Part shown: positions 1 through 13,000 of the stretch, one piece after another | Layout of the letters: every line of letters begins with the position of its first letter | Numbering within the stretch: the stretch's first letter is position 1 | Position numbers and translations under genes: made by a program | Notes under the pieces: generated by a model | What the model was told of the DNA's origin: nothing | Database searches by the model: none | Seen by the model: only the letters and a program-made list of their open reading frames with translations | Assembly (NCBI GenBank): GCA_030267565.1 | Contig: BRXU01000002.1 | Location: 2,913,501-2,977,500 of the forward strand | Length of the DNA stretch: 64,000 nt | Direction: 5' to 3' | DNA from: Pleodorina starrii | Lineage: Eukaryota; Chlorophyta; Chlorophyceae; Chlamydomonadales; Volvocaceae

Positions 1-735
1 CAGCTGCACTCCACGCCCAGCCTCGGCGGCGGCGGCGGCGGCTCCATGGTGCTTCAGAGCCCACCGGCGGTGTCAAGGCGCAGCAGCAGCGGCTTTGAAC
101 TGCTCAGCCCAGCAGGCGGCGGAGGAGGAGGAGGAGGAGGGGGAGGAGGGGGAGGTGGCGGCGGGGGCCCGGGCTCGGCGGCGGGTGAGGCGCCCTCCAC
201 CGTGGGGCCCCCGGCTCGGTCCTCCTCGTCGTTCTTCTCCCGAACCTACAGCAGCACGGGCGCGCTGCTGTCGTCGGCCCTGGGTGGCGGCGGGGGAGGC
301 AGCGGCAGCGGCAGCGGGGCCGCCGCGACGCTACCCTCGCCCAACAGGCGTCCCAGCGGCAGCGGCAGCGGCGGCGGGGGCGGTGGGAGCGCCCAGCCGA
401 CGCACCGCGCCGCTGCGGCCGCAGGCGGCAGCTCGGGGCCTGGTTCTGTGTCGAGTCACGGACCCGGGCAGCAGACGCTGACGCTTGCGACCAGCGCGAG
501 TTTGGGCGCCGGCGGGCTGCCGCTGTCGTTGCCGCCGCTGTCCAAATCGATGTGGGTAAAGGAGCAGCCGCACCTGCCGGCCCTGTACGGCGTCCTGTGC
601 GAGTGCATTGGCAGCTCCGACCCCGTCGTACGCACGGTCGTACAGGGCATGCTGGCGACGCTCGGAGGCGGGCTGGGACTGTGCGCGCCGCCCCTGCCGC
701 CGCCGCCGCCGCCGCCGCGGGAGACGTCCCTCTGA
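1..735 (+). CDS. C-terminal part of a Gly/Ser-rich protein (partial, 5' end outside window)
   Basis: The reading frame is open from base 1 and ends with TGA at 733-735, so the window begins inside an exon. Most of the visible 244 residues are low-complexity Gly/Ser runs. The last ~65 residues look structured and helical (WVKEQPHLPALYGVLCEC, then SDPVVRTVVQGMLATLG), followed by a Pro run and the stop. A helical segment of this kind at the very C-terminus would fit the end of a large HEAT-repeat protein such as a BIG-type Sec7 ARF-GEF, but the match is too short to claim. The Gly and Pro runs come from GGC/CCG trinucleotide tracts. Antisense frames here are shadows of those tracts. Confidence 0.6.
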   Translation, partial: QLHSTPSLGGGGGGSMVLQSPPAVSRRSSSGFELLSPAGGGGGGGGGGGGGGGGGGPGSAAGEAPSTVGPPARSSSSFFSRTYSSTGALLSSALGGGGGGSGSGSGAAATLPSPNRRPSGSGSGGGGGGSAQPTHRAAAAAGGSSGPGSVSSHGPGQQTLTLATSASLGAGGLPLSLPPLSKSMWVKEQPHLPALYGVLCECIGSSDPVVRTVVQGMLATLGGGLGLCAPPLPPPPPPPRETSL

Positions 736-2122
736 AGAGCCTTGCAGCGGAATAAAACGAAATGAAAAACAGAAAGTGGAGTTTGGAGGGGCGCTGGGCG
801 CACGGAGAGGGGCCGGGGCGGTGGTGATGACGCGGGGCAGGTGGTGTGCAGTTGGTTGGATAGAGGCCGGGGGCCAGGAGGGCTCCGGAACCCGCGGCGG
901 CTGCGGAACTCAGCGGCGGACCACCGGGGGCGCCACCGGGGTCTGGTGCCTGCGGCTGGTGGCGGTCGTGCACGTGAGGCCGCGTGTCTCGAAAGCCCGG
1001 TGTGTCCTAAAACGTGCTAAAACGCTAAACCTCTTTTTCAAGTGACTTGGACGTGATTTTGGTGGCAGGGGCCCGAGGTACAGGTACCCGGCCTACCTAC
1101 CCGCAGGTTGCGCAGGAGGCTTCGCATGGGCGGTGTGTTTGTGCGTATGTGTGTCTGGGGGGGAGAGGGTGTTGCAGTGGACAGCTGTAGGCGATACGCG
1201 ATGCCGGGCGTGGACTGGGGCGGGTGGAGCGGCGGAGGGAGGGAGGGAGCTTTTGGGGGGGGGGGGGCGTTCCACGAGACTGCGCCTGCCCTGCGCCTGA
1301 CCGCGGTTGGTCGCGGACGGGGGTGTGCGCTGTGCTGGGTGGAGCTGGGGCAGCAGCAGAGCCGTTTGCCAAACCCGCCTTCCAGCGGAGGAGCGCAGTA
1401 GGGACGGTGGAGCAGCGCGGGCAGTGAACAGGCCGCCGGCCCTGTGGGGTGCGCGTGTTGTTGGCGGGTACAGGAGCAGTAGTGGCCGGGCGCGCGCGGC
1501 CCATTGCTCAGTAGCTTTGGACATGGACCGTAAGAGCTGTGTGCGGCCCACCAGCCGTGCGCCGTGAATGCCTCGTGGGGGAGTATCCACGCAGTAGAGT
1601 GGGGTCCGCTCGGTGGTCTGTTCGGTTGCGCAGTGCTAGATATGGGGGGGGCCTCTTGGATGTACTGGAGACAGGCGATCTACTTCAGTGGCAGTCGACA
1701 GCGGCAAGGTACGCCGGGTACTGCGGCCCGGCGATACACCGCGGAGCATGGCCGGCTTGGCAAGCATGTAATGTGGGAGGCTTGCGCAGAATCTTCATGG
1801 CAATATGAACTGGCCTTCGTTCTGGCAACTTGAGGGGCAGCCATGGCCCGCCTTTCCACCGAGGCATTTTGCCAAACGCATGTTCAGATGTCACGCTTTC
1901 GCGGAGCAGCAATAAAGACGAGGACTTTGCCTTTGCCTTTGGACACACATATGATATCTCTCATATCAGACGTCCTCAAATCGTGTGTCTTTTAAGTCTT
2001 GGCTGGGGCCGGAAACACTTTTTTGGGTTAGGGCGTACCGGTGCAAGGATAGGACACACTTTCTCTTGTCTCCTGCCATGAAGCCCCATGACTTGTGGGA
2101 CATTGACAGCCATATTTTTAAC

Positions 2123-2127
2123 TGTAA
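2123..2127 (+). terminator. Possible TGTAA poly(A) signal
   Basis: TGTAA is the usual polyadenylation signal of volvocine algae. This copy lies 1.4 kb after the stop codon at 735, which would be a long 3' UTR, so the assignment is weak. Confidence 0.25.
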
Positions 2128-4372
2128 ATGAATTCACGGTTTCAGCGTAACGTCAGAAGAGGTCTTGCGGGAATGCTTGGATAGATGCTCGGCGGTGGCC
2201 GGTTGGAACCCTTAACGTGCGACCGAATGGAAAGTGCGGCCGCCGAGGACATGCTACGTACTATAAATTTGATGGTTACAATTTAAAGCGTATGGAGAAC
2301 TCACCGCGCACTTTCTGGGGGCTGAGCTGGCTGAGCGCTGAGGCCAGGCGCGGGTGGCGTCGGTGGTCAGGAGCCGTGAACGGAAATTGGCCAGCTGGGT
2401 GCGAGCACGAATCGCAAAATTCAATAATTTTTATTTATGTATCTTTGTTTTCAGGCTGTATGTACCTACTTTAGGAATCGATATTTGCCAACTGAGCCAT
2501 TTGGATCGCGTCGTCGGCCGTTCTAGGGTCATACTGGAACATTAGGGCCGTGGCTCGTACTTTTGAATAGAGGATAAGCAAATCTGATCACAAAGTAGAG
2601 CAAGGTATTTGCCAGCGCCTCTTATTGTAGAGCGGAATCCAAGTTAGGAAACGCAAGCTGCATATGGAACATAAACACAGGAGATATTGACAGTGCCTCG
2701 TTTCCTTACACTGGTCCTGATAGCGCTCGGGCCGAACTTGGAGTTGAAGGCTTAGACCCACCGAATGAATACACCCCAACGAATGAAGGGAGGCGAGGAT
2801 GATAAACGTCAAACGACATCCTACTGGACATTTGACGTAAGTCGCATCATGGACGTCTTCGCCCCTGGGCCCGGTGAGTCACGGTAAGGGCGCTGGTTCA
2901 CAGCCTGCCCCCCCTGCCTTGCGCCTAACTGCCCCTACCCGCGACCCGCCGGCTGGCCCGCAGTAGACCACGCATATACTTGCTGAACGCGCGGCTGCCT
3001 TTCGGGGAACCTCTTAACGTGGGGTTTCAGCCCGCGTGTCTATAATCTCGTGCTTTTTGATAATGTTCTGTATTGGTCGTGGTCGTGCATGGCGCTCCAT
3101 GTCTGTTCCTGCTGTCTGCACGCCGTGTTGCTGACTTCTTGGTGCTATTTATCTGTGAAATTAGCTACCTTCATTGCACCTTCGCGCTGTCCGTCGGTTG
3201 CTGATTTCACCCCAATATTCACTTGTGGTCCCCGCAGACCTGATTGCGCTGTCGGGGCCCCGTCGCGTTGCTACCTCTTGCGAGCTATTCGTCTGTGGCC
3301 GTCGCACTCCTGATTGCGCTTGATCACTATGGTCTTCTGACCTGGGACTATATGTCCCAGGGCGGGTCCGAGGTGTTGCGGCATGTACATGGGTTTCGGC
3401 CTGCTGGCTTCGCGCCGTCAACCACACGGCACCTTGCAACAATTCATATCCCAAACGCTCCTATTACGCCTTAAATCCTTGGACTCAGGCGTCCTGCTGG
3501 ACCTGGTAAACGCCCTCGAGCTAATAAACGTGAGTTGAGGTTGTTGTGGTTGTTACAGTGGGCACCAGACTCCGGAACACTTGAGCAAACGGGCCAGCTG
3601 GCACTGTAGCAGAAGCGACCAGGTCAAAGGCAAGCCCAACCAGGCCAGACCAGACAGCACGAGCCACCCAGACAGGAACGAGCGAACCCGGGGGGAAAGC
3701 ATAAGGACCCACGACCACGCCACCACGGGGGAACTTGCCTTGAGGTTCCCCCATTGGCGATGGGCCCCAGCCACCCACAAGCAGGCGCACCAACAGACCT
3801 GATAGCAACTCGCTGGCTGCAACTGAGAAAGCCCCCCGCCCAAGAAGGCCCCCCAAAAACCGGCCGCGCGCGCAGACCCAACTACATCTAGACACGTAGA
3901 CCGCCCTGGTAGGCTGCCCATAAAAGCCATCTATTCATCCATATCGTCGACATCCAATAAGAGTATTGTCGCACCCTGCCATCAAAGACGGGAACGAAGC
4001 CTTGTGGAACGCACTCGGAGTTGAGATGGGGTGTGTGTGCGCGTAGCTTGCGCTGCGATACTGACCAATACTGATTTTTGCGGTTAAGCACACGCAAAGT
4101 GAGACTTCCTGCTGCGAAGACGCCTCCATTTCTACTGAAAACGGTGTGGGGGCCGAACAGGCCAGGCACCGCTTGCACGGGCGCACAGTTTTCGTCCCCT
4201 GCCCCAGCTGTGTCGTACTGCCCGAACCGCCCTTACGACCCGAGGCAAAATGGGCATCCGCAGCAAATCTCACGCACCTCCTTTACCGAAACGTTCTCAC
4301 GCACCAATATCGATCGCAAAGCCCCCGACGGCCTCGTTCCTCATTCCTCTGGAAGATGCGGGCCCAAGCCCC

Positions 4373-4420
4373 CAGTGACTCATTGTTTTATAAAGGAGCA
4401 TATCACTCCCTGAACCCCCA
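4373..4420 (+). repeat. Dispersed repeat family A, copy 1
   Basis: A ~48-bp segment beginning CAGTGACTCATT, with a central TATAAAGGAGCATATCACTC block and ending CCCTGAACCCCC. It recurs in inverse orientation at 10661-10710 and 51291-51340. The shared block is too long and too complex to be chance. Confidence 0.7.
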
Positions 4421-4699
4421 ATTCAGGACGAATCGTGTTGTTGTCAGGTTGCCGGTGTAGACCGCATCCGGAACAGACGCTTTGGCTGCTCCGTGCAACG
4501 CCGAAGCGCGCTCCCCCTAACGCCCCCACATTCGTACTGTGTCCTTCCGTACCTTAACCCCCTCGTGCCGCTTCCCAGCCGCCCCCTTCCTTCCCCCGGC
4601 CACTCTCCTGCCCTCCTGCCCGCCAACCATCGCACGCCCCACCCCCCGGGCGCCCCGACCGCGCCCCTTCCTTCCACACACGCACACGCGCGTCCCCAG

Positions 4700-4876
4700 G
4701 CGCTCCAGAGCAGCGGGGAGCTGACCGGCTCTGACGCCCTGGACCTGGCGCGTGCCGCCAAGACCCTCCACGACCGGCGCCAAGAGATCCGCTCCGGGAT
4801 CATCTTGGCCCGGATCCGCCGCTGCGGCCTCTGTCGCCAGATGGGTCACAACCGCGCCACCTGCCCTCGGCGCTGA
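4700..4876 (+). CDS. Terminal exon encoding a C-terminal CCHC zinc knuckle (gene otherwise unresolved)
   Basis: A pyrimidine-rich stretch ends in CCCCAG at 4699 and is followed by an open segment closing with TGA at 4874-4876. It encodes about 58 residues: an Ala/Leu/Arg-rich helix, then CGLCRQMGHNRATC just before the stop. The spacing C-x2-C-x4-H-x4-C fits a zinc knuckle. The GHNxxTC form is typical of knuckles found at the ends of Mutator-like transposases and beside some plant MYB domains, where it binds nucleic acid. Upstream exons are not visible with confidence, so this may be the end of a longer gene, a small stand-alone gene, or a transposon-derived remnant. The frame also stays open leftward to 4493 through low-complexity Pro-rich sequence that I take to be intron. 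Confidence 0.45.
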   Translation, partial: ALQSSGELTGSDALDLARAAKTLHDRRQEIRSGIILARIRRCGLCRQMGHNRATCPRR

Positions 4877-7014
4877 GCTGCGACCGTTCTACCGTTCTAC
4901 CAGAATCGAGCGAAGTAGACGGGCCACTTGGCTGGGCCGGGCGAGGCTGGAGGGACGGGTCTGCCCTTGGTGCCCGACACGCTGCGTTTGATGCGGGTAT
5001 TTTTGTTTGGCTATGAATAAGTACTGCGGGGTGATTGCTCTAGATGGACGAGCTGAGCCGCCTCCGGGCACGCGTCGCGCCGCTGTCTGCGACGACAGTG
5101 GCGCTCCGCACTGAGTGTTCACGTGCGAGCGGCAATACTGGTGAACCGTTCCGTCGGTCAATTTGAGCGGAGCGAGCGAGCGAACGGGAGATGCAGAGAG
5201 AGAGGGGCTGGGAGAGAGAGAGAGAGGGGGGGGAGATTAATAATAAAGGACGGAGAGAAGGGAAAAATGGGGAGGGAGAGGTAACAGAGGCAGGGAGAAA
5301 GAGAGAGATAGGCAGAGGTAGCGAGTGAGGGTGGAGGGAGGCAGAGTGAGGAGAAATAAGAGATAGAGAGATTGGCGAGCGAAGGGGAGAGAAAGGGGTA
5401 GAGCCGGACGGATATATAGAGATGCAGAGAGAGAGTGAGGGGTGGAGACTGGAGAGGGATGAAGAGGGATGGAGAGAGATTGAGAGCGATAGAGACAGTG
5501 TGCAATTGGAGGGACGAAGTGAGGGAGAGAGCGGCCCAGAGTGAGATGAGGCGAGCGAGCGAGCATGAGAGAAACTGAGAGGGAGAGAGAGCGATAGTAG
5601 TGAGAGAGGGACAGGACGGAGAGGGAGAGAGGCAGGGAGAGGGAGCTCAGGTGCCATGTGCGTGATGATTGGACGAGGCTTGTGACCATGGTGGAAGGGT
5701 TGAACGGTTCCTGGACGTACGAGTTGTGAGCCCCGCCAAAGCTTTACACGCCCCGATGTGTTGGGAGAGGGGGGGTGCAATAAAGACGAAAACCGCTGCA
5801 GTGTTGCGGGAAGGGTGCAGCCACCCGGAGCGCGAGTCATAACGCCTCTCTCATTGTCTCCTGGTGACGAGCAGGACGTATTGTATCACTCATATGGGTG
5901 GGAGCTTGACTGTGCTCCGGAACGAGCTTCAGTTGCGGCTAGGACTGAGTACCGTACCAGCTGGGTGACGTGGGTACCCGGGCTTGGATGTCCGTACGGT
6001 ATCCTCGTCCTTACTTTCCGTCTGCACTCGTCGGGCCCCTTGTCCCGGTCGTATCCTCCGGGCGCACTGCAAAACGACTCTGTTGACGTCGATGTCCTTT
6101 GCTTTCTGATTGGCCGGACAGGACCTGTTGGCGGCGTGTCAGGGGGGGCTTAGATCGACGGTGTGCGTCCCGCCCACCCCCCTCGTGTTTTCGTGTCACT
6201 GTCGCCTCGGGAGTTGGGACACCAAATGCTGCGTTGCGAGTACCGGTAGATGGATGCGCTTGTTCACCCGGTGGTGCTGCCTGCATGCCGCGACGCGACG
6301 CGTGCTGACATGCCTGGCATTCGCCTGCTCGCCGGGCACCTCCTGACGCCTCATGCGCGTAAGGCCCGCGAAGGCCACCCGCGAGCAGCTTTTCGTCCCT
6401 GTCATGCATGTAACAGAGACGCAGCCACGGTATGCACGACAATCACACCCCTGCTCCGCTTCCCGCGAACGAGTCGAAGCATCGAATCCCGGTGAATGGA
6501 TCGACAGCCCCGTCCCCCCTCCCCGTCAAGACCAGTTCACACACCGTCTCAGGTCGCCACTTACTCACGGTGGCGCACACCGTCGTCACGCCACTCCAGC
6601 CCCCCACCGCCGCTCCAGCCGCACCGGCCGCCCTCCGCATCGATCGCCTCGGCTCGTCTTCAGCCGACTCGACCCATACTGTATATCATCTACAGTCACC
6701 ATCCCCGTCACGTAACGTAACGTCCGAGAGCACCGCCCCCACCTCCGCCTCCGAGCGTCTTTTGACCTCTTCGCCTCTCCCGCTCTGCGCTTTCGAGCTG
6801 CTGTCAGCCGCAACCCCGCAGGCCCCCCCACCTTACTGCCCTCCCTGCCCATACGCTTCACGGTACTACTCAACACACCACCCGCTCCAGGGGCAGGAGC
6901 AGCGCTCCAGCCTATCCGTGGAATAACCCCTCCACCACCCGGCCCCTGGACTGTACCTTCTACGCCCCACCACCACCACACACACACTCCTACTCCCCTC
7001 CTGCACGCCCGCCA
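4877..7014. other. Intergenic region between the zinc-knuckle exon and SCYL1 (both 3' ends)
   Basis: No gene recognised. The region faces two gene ends, so it probably holds both 3' UTRs. It contains a 490-bp polypurine tract (separate entry). I found no TTACA (minus-strand TGTAA) that would mark the SCYL1 3' end. Confidence 0.5.
5165..5650. repeat. Degenerate polypurine (GA-rich) tract
   Basis: About 490 bp in which nearly every base on the + strand is G or A, with many short GAGAGAG runs. It makes spurious Ser/Leu/Pro-rich minus-strand frames. Long purine/pyrimidine mirror-like tracts can form triplex DNA, but nothing here shows a function. Confidence 0.8.
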
Positions 7015-10000
7015 CTACCAGCTGTCCATGTTCTCCAGCTCCGCCAAACTGCTCTTGGCCGCCCCAAGCGCCGAGGAGGAGGAAGTCGCCCCCCCGCCCG
7101 ACCCCACCACCTTGGTCGCCCCCAGCTTCATGGCGCCCAGCTTGGGCTTGGCAGCCGCACCGCCGCCCTCGCCCGCGGCCCGGGTCGCCCCCGCCGCACC
7201 GCCCGCCCGCCGCGCCGCCGCCGCCGTCCCGGCGGCGGCCGGCCGCGAAGCGGCCGCTGCTGGCCGCGCCGGCACCGGCGCTGGCGCCAGCGCTGCCGCC
7301 GGCTTGGCCTTGGCGCCCTTATCCATGTCCTCCCAAAGCTCCTCGTCGTCCAGGTCGTTGCCCCAACCGCCACCGCCTCCGGAGGCGGCGGCGTCGAGTG
7401 CCTCAGGCTCCTGCGCCGCGAAGCGCGACCCGGCCGTCGTTGCGCTGCCGCTTCGGGCGGGTGCTGCTGCCGGTGCGGGGCGGGACGCGGGGGCTGCTGC
7501 CGCCGCTGGACGGGCGGCGGTGGAGGGCTTGGCGGCAAAGCGCGACCGTGCTGCCAGCTCCTCCTCATCCACCTGCGTGTGTGTGTGTATGGGGGGGGGG
7601 TTATGTGCTATGTGGCACAACGCCCCGTTGGGGTCGCGAGCGGCCCGTGGGTCGCTTGTGGGGCTACGGGCACTGATGCAACTGCGCTGGCACATCGGGA
7701 ACAAGAAAAACGGAGACTGTTGTTTCGTGCCGCCTCATATGGATGCCCGGCTAATGTCAGCTTGTGTCTCTCTCTCCATAGTGATCCTCTTTTGGCCCTG
7801 GAAGCTGCGGGCCGCCACACACCTCAAAGGCCTCGTCGTCGTCCTCCCATCCGTCACCACCGCCGGACTTGGCCCCGCCGCCAGACGACGCAGCTGCGGG
7901 CGCCGCGCCACTGCCTGCACGCGCCATCGTCCCCGCGCCCGGCGCCGCGCCAGCACTCGTCGGCCTAGCGGCGGCGGAGCCGCCGCCGCCGGTCGCCGCC
8001 GCCGCCGCCGGCTGCGCCGGCCCCGGCGCCGCCCCTCCCACCGTATTCATCAGCCCCGAAACCGCCCAGGTCAGCATGCTGCTCGTGGCGCCAAGCACTG
8101 CCGCGCCGCTGCCGCCGCCGCCGCCGGCGGTGCCTAAGCCTCCGGCACCTAAGCCTCCTGCGCCCGCCATCGCGCCCGCTCCCTCCGCCGCCGCCGCCTC
8201 CCTGCTGCGGCGCACCTCCTCCTCGTCCTTGAGCAGCTTGACGAACGTGTCGAGGCACAGCAGGGCGGCCTGGCGCACCTCCGACACCGCGTCCATGGCC
8301 AGGGGGCACACCGAAGGCAGCAGCCGCACCGCCACGTCCTCTGCACATACACACACACGTTCACACATACATGTAGGTTAGGATCAATACAGATTATAAT
8401 AACCAAGTGGAGACCGCAGCGAAGGGGCGCTCAGCCACCCAGCCGCTCTCGGCCCGCCTGGCCCGCCCGCCTGGACCGTCCACCGCCCACTACCCACCGG
8501 GCGTGTAGTACTGCTTTGTGGCGGTCAGCGCGCGCAGCCCCGCTATGCGCGCGGGCGGGAATGCGTCCTTGAGCGCCCGGGTGAATGCGTTGGGCAGCAC
8601 CCTCCTGCATGTGGACTCGCCCAGGTGGGTGGCGATGTTGCCCAGCAGCACAGTAGTGTTGGCGCGGATGGAGGGCTCCTCGTCCACCTGCGGGGGCGGG
8701 TTGGGTGGTTGGGTGGTCAGGTTGGTTGGGTGGTTGGGTGGGCGGATAACTGAGTACAAGGGCGGTGGAGGAATAGTGAAAGGAAGAAAGTGGCGGATGG
8801 GTGGGGGATAGCGGTGACGATTTGCAAACACCCCCCCCCAATCCCCCCGTCTCTCCCAACCTCCCTCGCGCAGGGTGCTGGTTGCTGAGCAGCCAGGCCC
8901 AACGGCCCATTGCACTCCTAACCTCCCGCCCGTCCCCTCTCTCGTTCCATCCCCCCCCTCCTTCACGGGGTGAAAACCTAAACCCTTCCCACCCCCACCC
9001 CCACCCCCACCACCCCCACCACCATACCACCACCACCACCACACCCACCACCACCACACCCCGACCTACCTGCAGCTTGGACAGGTGCTTGAGCACTGAC
9101 GACACGAGCGTCTTGTTGGCCATCTTGGGCGCCAGCACCAGCATGGACTTGAGGGTGAGCTCCCGGATGTAGGCGTGGGTGTCGGTGAAGCCCGTCTGAA
9201 GCTGCGGATAGATCTGCTCCTCGATGACGGAGGTGGTCAGGTGCTGGGAGTACTGATCCATGCTCTCAAGCAGGGAACGACGCAGACCGCGGTCTGGAGG
9301 GGGGAGGGCGCATGAGGGCAGACGGGGCAGACGGGGAGAAAGGGCAGAAGGCCAGCGTAGAGCGCGAGGGCGCATGGTGGCGCAAGGGGAGTGGGCGGAA
9401 GGGCCCAAGCGGGACGCGCTGAGTCAGGAAAGGGAAAGAGATGCGCGGCGGCGAAAGCCCGAAAGGGCCAGACGTTGGCAGGGAGCCGGCCAACGACACG
9501 AATGACCAGACCGGGTCAACGCCCCTCTCTCTCGGTCCCTCCCTCCCACTTCCTTCTTTTTCCGTCCCCGTTCCCTTTACCCTTTTCCCTCGAAACCTTC
9601 GTCCTGTCCGTCTGCTCCTCTTCCAAAGCCCGAGCACCAGCGCCAGGCCTCACTCACCCATCCACTCACTACCTTTCAACCTTGCCCACCCACCCACCCA
9701 CTCGCCCCACCCACTCACCCGTGGAGGCAAAGAGCTTGGAGAGGCAGGGCACGACGCGGCGGTTGAAGTCGTCGCTGCTGAGGTGGCCGCCGATGACCAT
9801 CAGCGACGACACCGCCAGCGGAGGCGCGCCGCCAAACTCCAGTGCCGACGACAGCAGCGGCAGCAGCTTGCCCACCGCCACCGCGGCGGGGATGGCGGGC
9901 AGCAAGCCGGGCAGCCGCCGGAAGAACGACTCCTGGGGGAGGGGACCAGGCGGGGCGGGGCGGAGCGTTTGCTAAGAATAAGCGGGGCGGAGCGAGGCGG

Positions 10001-13000
10001 GGCGAGGCGAGGCCCGACGCGACCCGCCCAACGGGGGAGCCACCAGGACTCCAGAAGTTACTCGCGAGGGGCTAGCAAGACGAGACGAGACGAGATGGAA
10101 TGAGATGCGACGATCAGACGCAACCAAAGGCGCCCGCCTCCGTGTCCGCATCCGCGACCCAGCCCACCCATTGCAGATCAGATCCCGGGCCCCACTCAGC
10201 ACTCACCCACCCTCTCGCGCCCAGCCCACTACCACCCACAGCAGCCGCCGCAGCCGCAGCCGCAGGCCGCTCCCCCCATTCCTGCTTCCACTACGAACTG
10301 CTTCCTTGCCCTCCACCCCACTCCGGGAGCCCCCCTCCCGCTCCGGAACTCCCCTCCCCCGCCTCCAACCCCCCATCAATCCCAGCCCAGCCCAGCCCAG
10401 CCCATCCCACCTTCTCCACGCCGTCCTTGACCGCAATGTTCTCCATGAATGCCACCACATCCACCAGCCGGTTGTTGAGGAAGCGGGACTGCGCCACCTT
10501 GGAGGGGTTCAGTCGCCGCGCGGGGGCGGAGCTCAGCAGCTTCTGGTAGTCCTGAAGCAGCGCGGGAGGGATCAGGTCCGTGTGCCTGCGGGGAGGGAGG
10601 AGCGGGGGCAAGAGCAGGGGCAGGTGCAGTAGCAGGTGGGGATGGAGGTGGGGATGGAGGGGGGGGTCAGGGAGTGACATATGCTCCTTTATATAAAAAT
10701 GAGTCACTGCGGAGGTGGGGGCGCGGGAGGGCGTGTGTGCGACTGTGATTGTTGTGGTTGTGGTTGCAGTGGGCTCCGGACCCGCGTCAGGAAGGGTAGA
10801 GCCCGCGATTGTGGCGTGTCGCATTTGGTTGGCACGAGGGACGGTGTCGATGGGCTTTAGAGTTGAGGTGCGGCGGCGGGAGGTGGTGGCCATGGCCGGG
10901 GGTAAGGGCGGCGAGGCGGCCCCACACTGGCGAGCGCAGCCTATCAGCCTGTCGGCCCAGTAGTTGGCCCATTCGGACTGACGTTGCCTATCTGGACTGT
11001 GATACTCTCCCCCCGCCTTCCCCCCAGGATAAGGTTCCAGGTATGTTCGGTAAGTATTGCTGGGTTCTGGGTCCGTTCGCTAACGCCGTCTCTGTTCCTT
11101 CGCTGCGGTATCTTCTCTTTTACTCCCCCCACACACCGGACACCCAACCCCCTCCCCCGCCTCTCCCCCCCCCACCTGAGGTTCTCCACGCTGCTCATCT
11201 CGGTGCAACTGAACACCTCCTGAGTGAGGCAGCCCAGACCCCAGGCGTCCACCGCCCAGGGGGGGCCCTGACGGATGACATCCCACTCGCTGCGAGCCAG
11301 CTCCGCGGGCTTGTACTGGTTGCCGACCTGCAACCACCAACCGCCAACCGTCAACGACCGACCGCCAGCGCAGAGCGGAAAAGGGCCCCGGGCAGGTGAG
11401 GACAGGACGGGGGCCGAGACGGGTGTGGGCGGGTCGGACGGAGGAGGCGGGGCCGACGGGGCTCGCTGTTGGGAGCGGCAAAGGACGGCTGCGGGGCGAT
11501 GCGGGGGGCGGGTCCAGAACGCGCAGTCACCAGGCACCACGAGACGCGCATCGCGTCACGTCGCATCGCGTCGCGCGGTGTGGCGGCCTGGGCTGGACAA
11601 GGCCTGAGCTGATCGTGTGCGCAAACGCCGCGGAGCCGGCTACCGGCCGCCGCCCCCCTCCCATCCGGCGCCGCCTCAGCCCGCCCCACTTCCCCCGTGG
11701 GGCACCCTCCCTGCTGCTGCCCATTGCCAGCTGCATACGGTACTCCATCTCCAGCTCAGGCTGGTACACGTCACCCCGCTGGCGCCGCCACACCTCTTTT
11801 TCCGTTTCCCCGCTTGCACCCACCATCCACTCTCCGGCCTGCAGCTGCTGGTCGGGCGGCAGCGAGTGCTCACTCAGCAGGTCGAAGCCGCTGAGCTTCC
11901 AGTCCAGGGAGGAGGTCACCACCACGGCGGCCATGCAGATGTTGCCGTGGATCTGAAGCAGGGGCCGATTAGGGAGGGGTCGGTTGGGGGATGAGTGGCA
12001 AGGAGCGGGGAACAGGCCGGAACTGGGGCTGGGGTAGGTGCTCGTGGGTGTGATTGAGGGTGTGTGTGGGGGGAGCTTTGAGCAGGGTCAAGCACAAGGT
12101 TGGCTTGGGGTGGGGCGGGCAGGGCCGGAATGGGGCGCACCGACGGGCGCGGGGGGGGCATCAACGAATGCAGCAAGGATTGGGAGACCGGTCATGGTGC
12201 TGCTTTGCTACCGATTACACGAGCGAGCGTGTAGCCGGACAAACGGCGGGTGGAAGATCACTTAACCCCCTGGCTGACTGCTTTGCCTTTTCGTTCTCTC
12301 CACGACTCTTTGCCCAGGCAGGCAGGCAGGTAGCAGCCCTGCCCCCGTCTGCCCTCTCCAGCCCCCCCAGCCCCAGCCCCACCAGCTTGCAGTCATTGTT
12401 GAGGAAGCTGATGGCGTTGGTGATGTGCAGCATGCCCATCGCAAAGTACTCGTCCCTGGGGGGGACACGGACACACGGGGCAAGGGGGAGAGGAGGACAC
12501 ATCGGGGGCGGGGTGCTGCGCTTAGCATTCCACACGCTTAACCCCAGACGGCCCCAGGGCCGCACGCATCTCCGGCGGCCCGGACAGGGGCCCGTTTGGA
12601 CAGCGGGCGGACAGGCAGGCTAGCCACGACGCTCCGGGCTCCGGCACACCGACAAACGGACTCGGCCGCCCCGGATGCCGACCGGGGCGGCCCCACATCG
12701 TCGGAACACGACACACGGCGCCCGCCCCTGATTGCTGATGGCGCTTCGGAGCGTGCTGCTGCTGCTGCTGCTGCTGCGCCTCCGCATTCGGCCTGCGTTT
12801 GGTTTCCTCGCCAGTGCCCCCCCGGGGGGGCCACCTGCGGCCCTCCAATTCAAACGCTGTGCGTGCTTGCCCTCCCCCGCGATTGCCGCAGCTGGTGCTG
12901 GTACTGGTGCTGCTGCTGCTGATTGATGGCGGCAACGCCCGCGACGGCAGCGTCTTGCGGCTGGGGGCCGCGGCAAGGTGCGGCTGCTCCGCCGCACCGC

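Larger units (their letters stand above)
736..4699. other. Intergenic/3'-UTR region without a recognised gene
   Basis: After the stop at 735 about 4 kb carries no frame with recognisable protein features. Composition becomes AT-richer from about 1.9 to 3.5 kb, as expected of 3'-UTR and spacer. It holds a possible TGTAA poly(A) signal (2123-2127) and one copy of dispersed repeat family A (4373-4420). Upstream exons of the zinc-knuckle exon at 4700 must lie here or further left if that gene is real, but I could not identify them. Confidence 0.5.

Noticed and set aside
104..973. 289-residue minus-strand Arg/Pro/Ala-rich frame
   Set aside because: Antisense shadow of GGC/CCG tracts in the Gly-rich coding exon; no domain.
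5040..5840. 266-residue minus-strand Ser/Leu/Pro frame
   Set aside because: Arises from the polypurine tract; periodic composition without any motif.
11527..11824. Extension of SCYL1 exon 4 as an open frame (with QPELEMEYRMQ)
   Set aside because: Splicing at 11824 joins directly to VGNQYKPAELARSEW, which matches the family. The extension would insert an Arg/Gly-rich segment there, though an alternative longer exon cannot be fully excluded.
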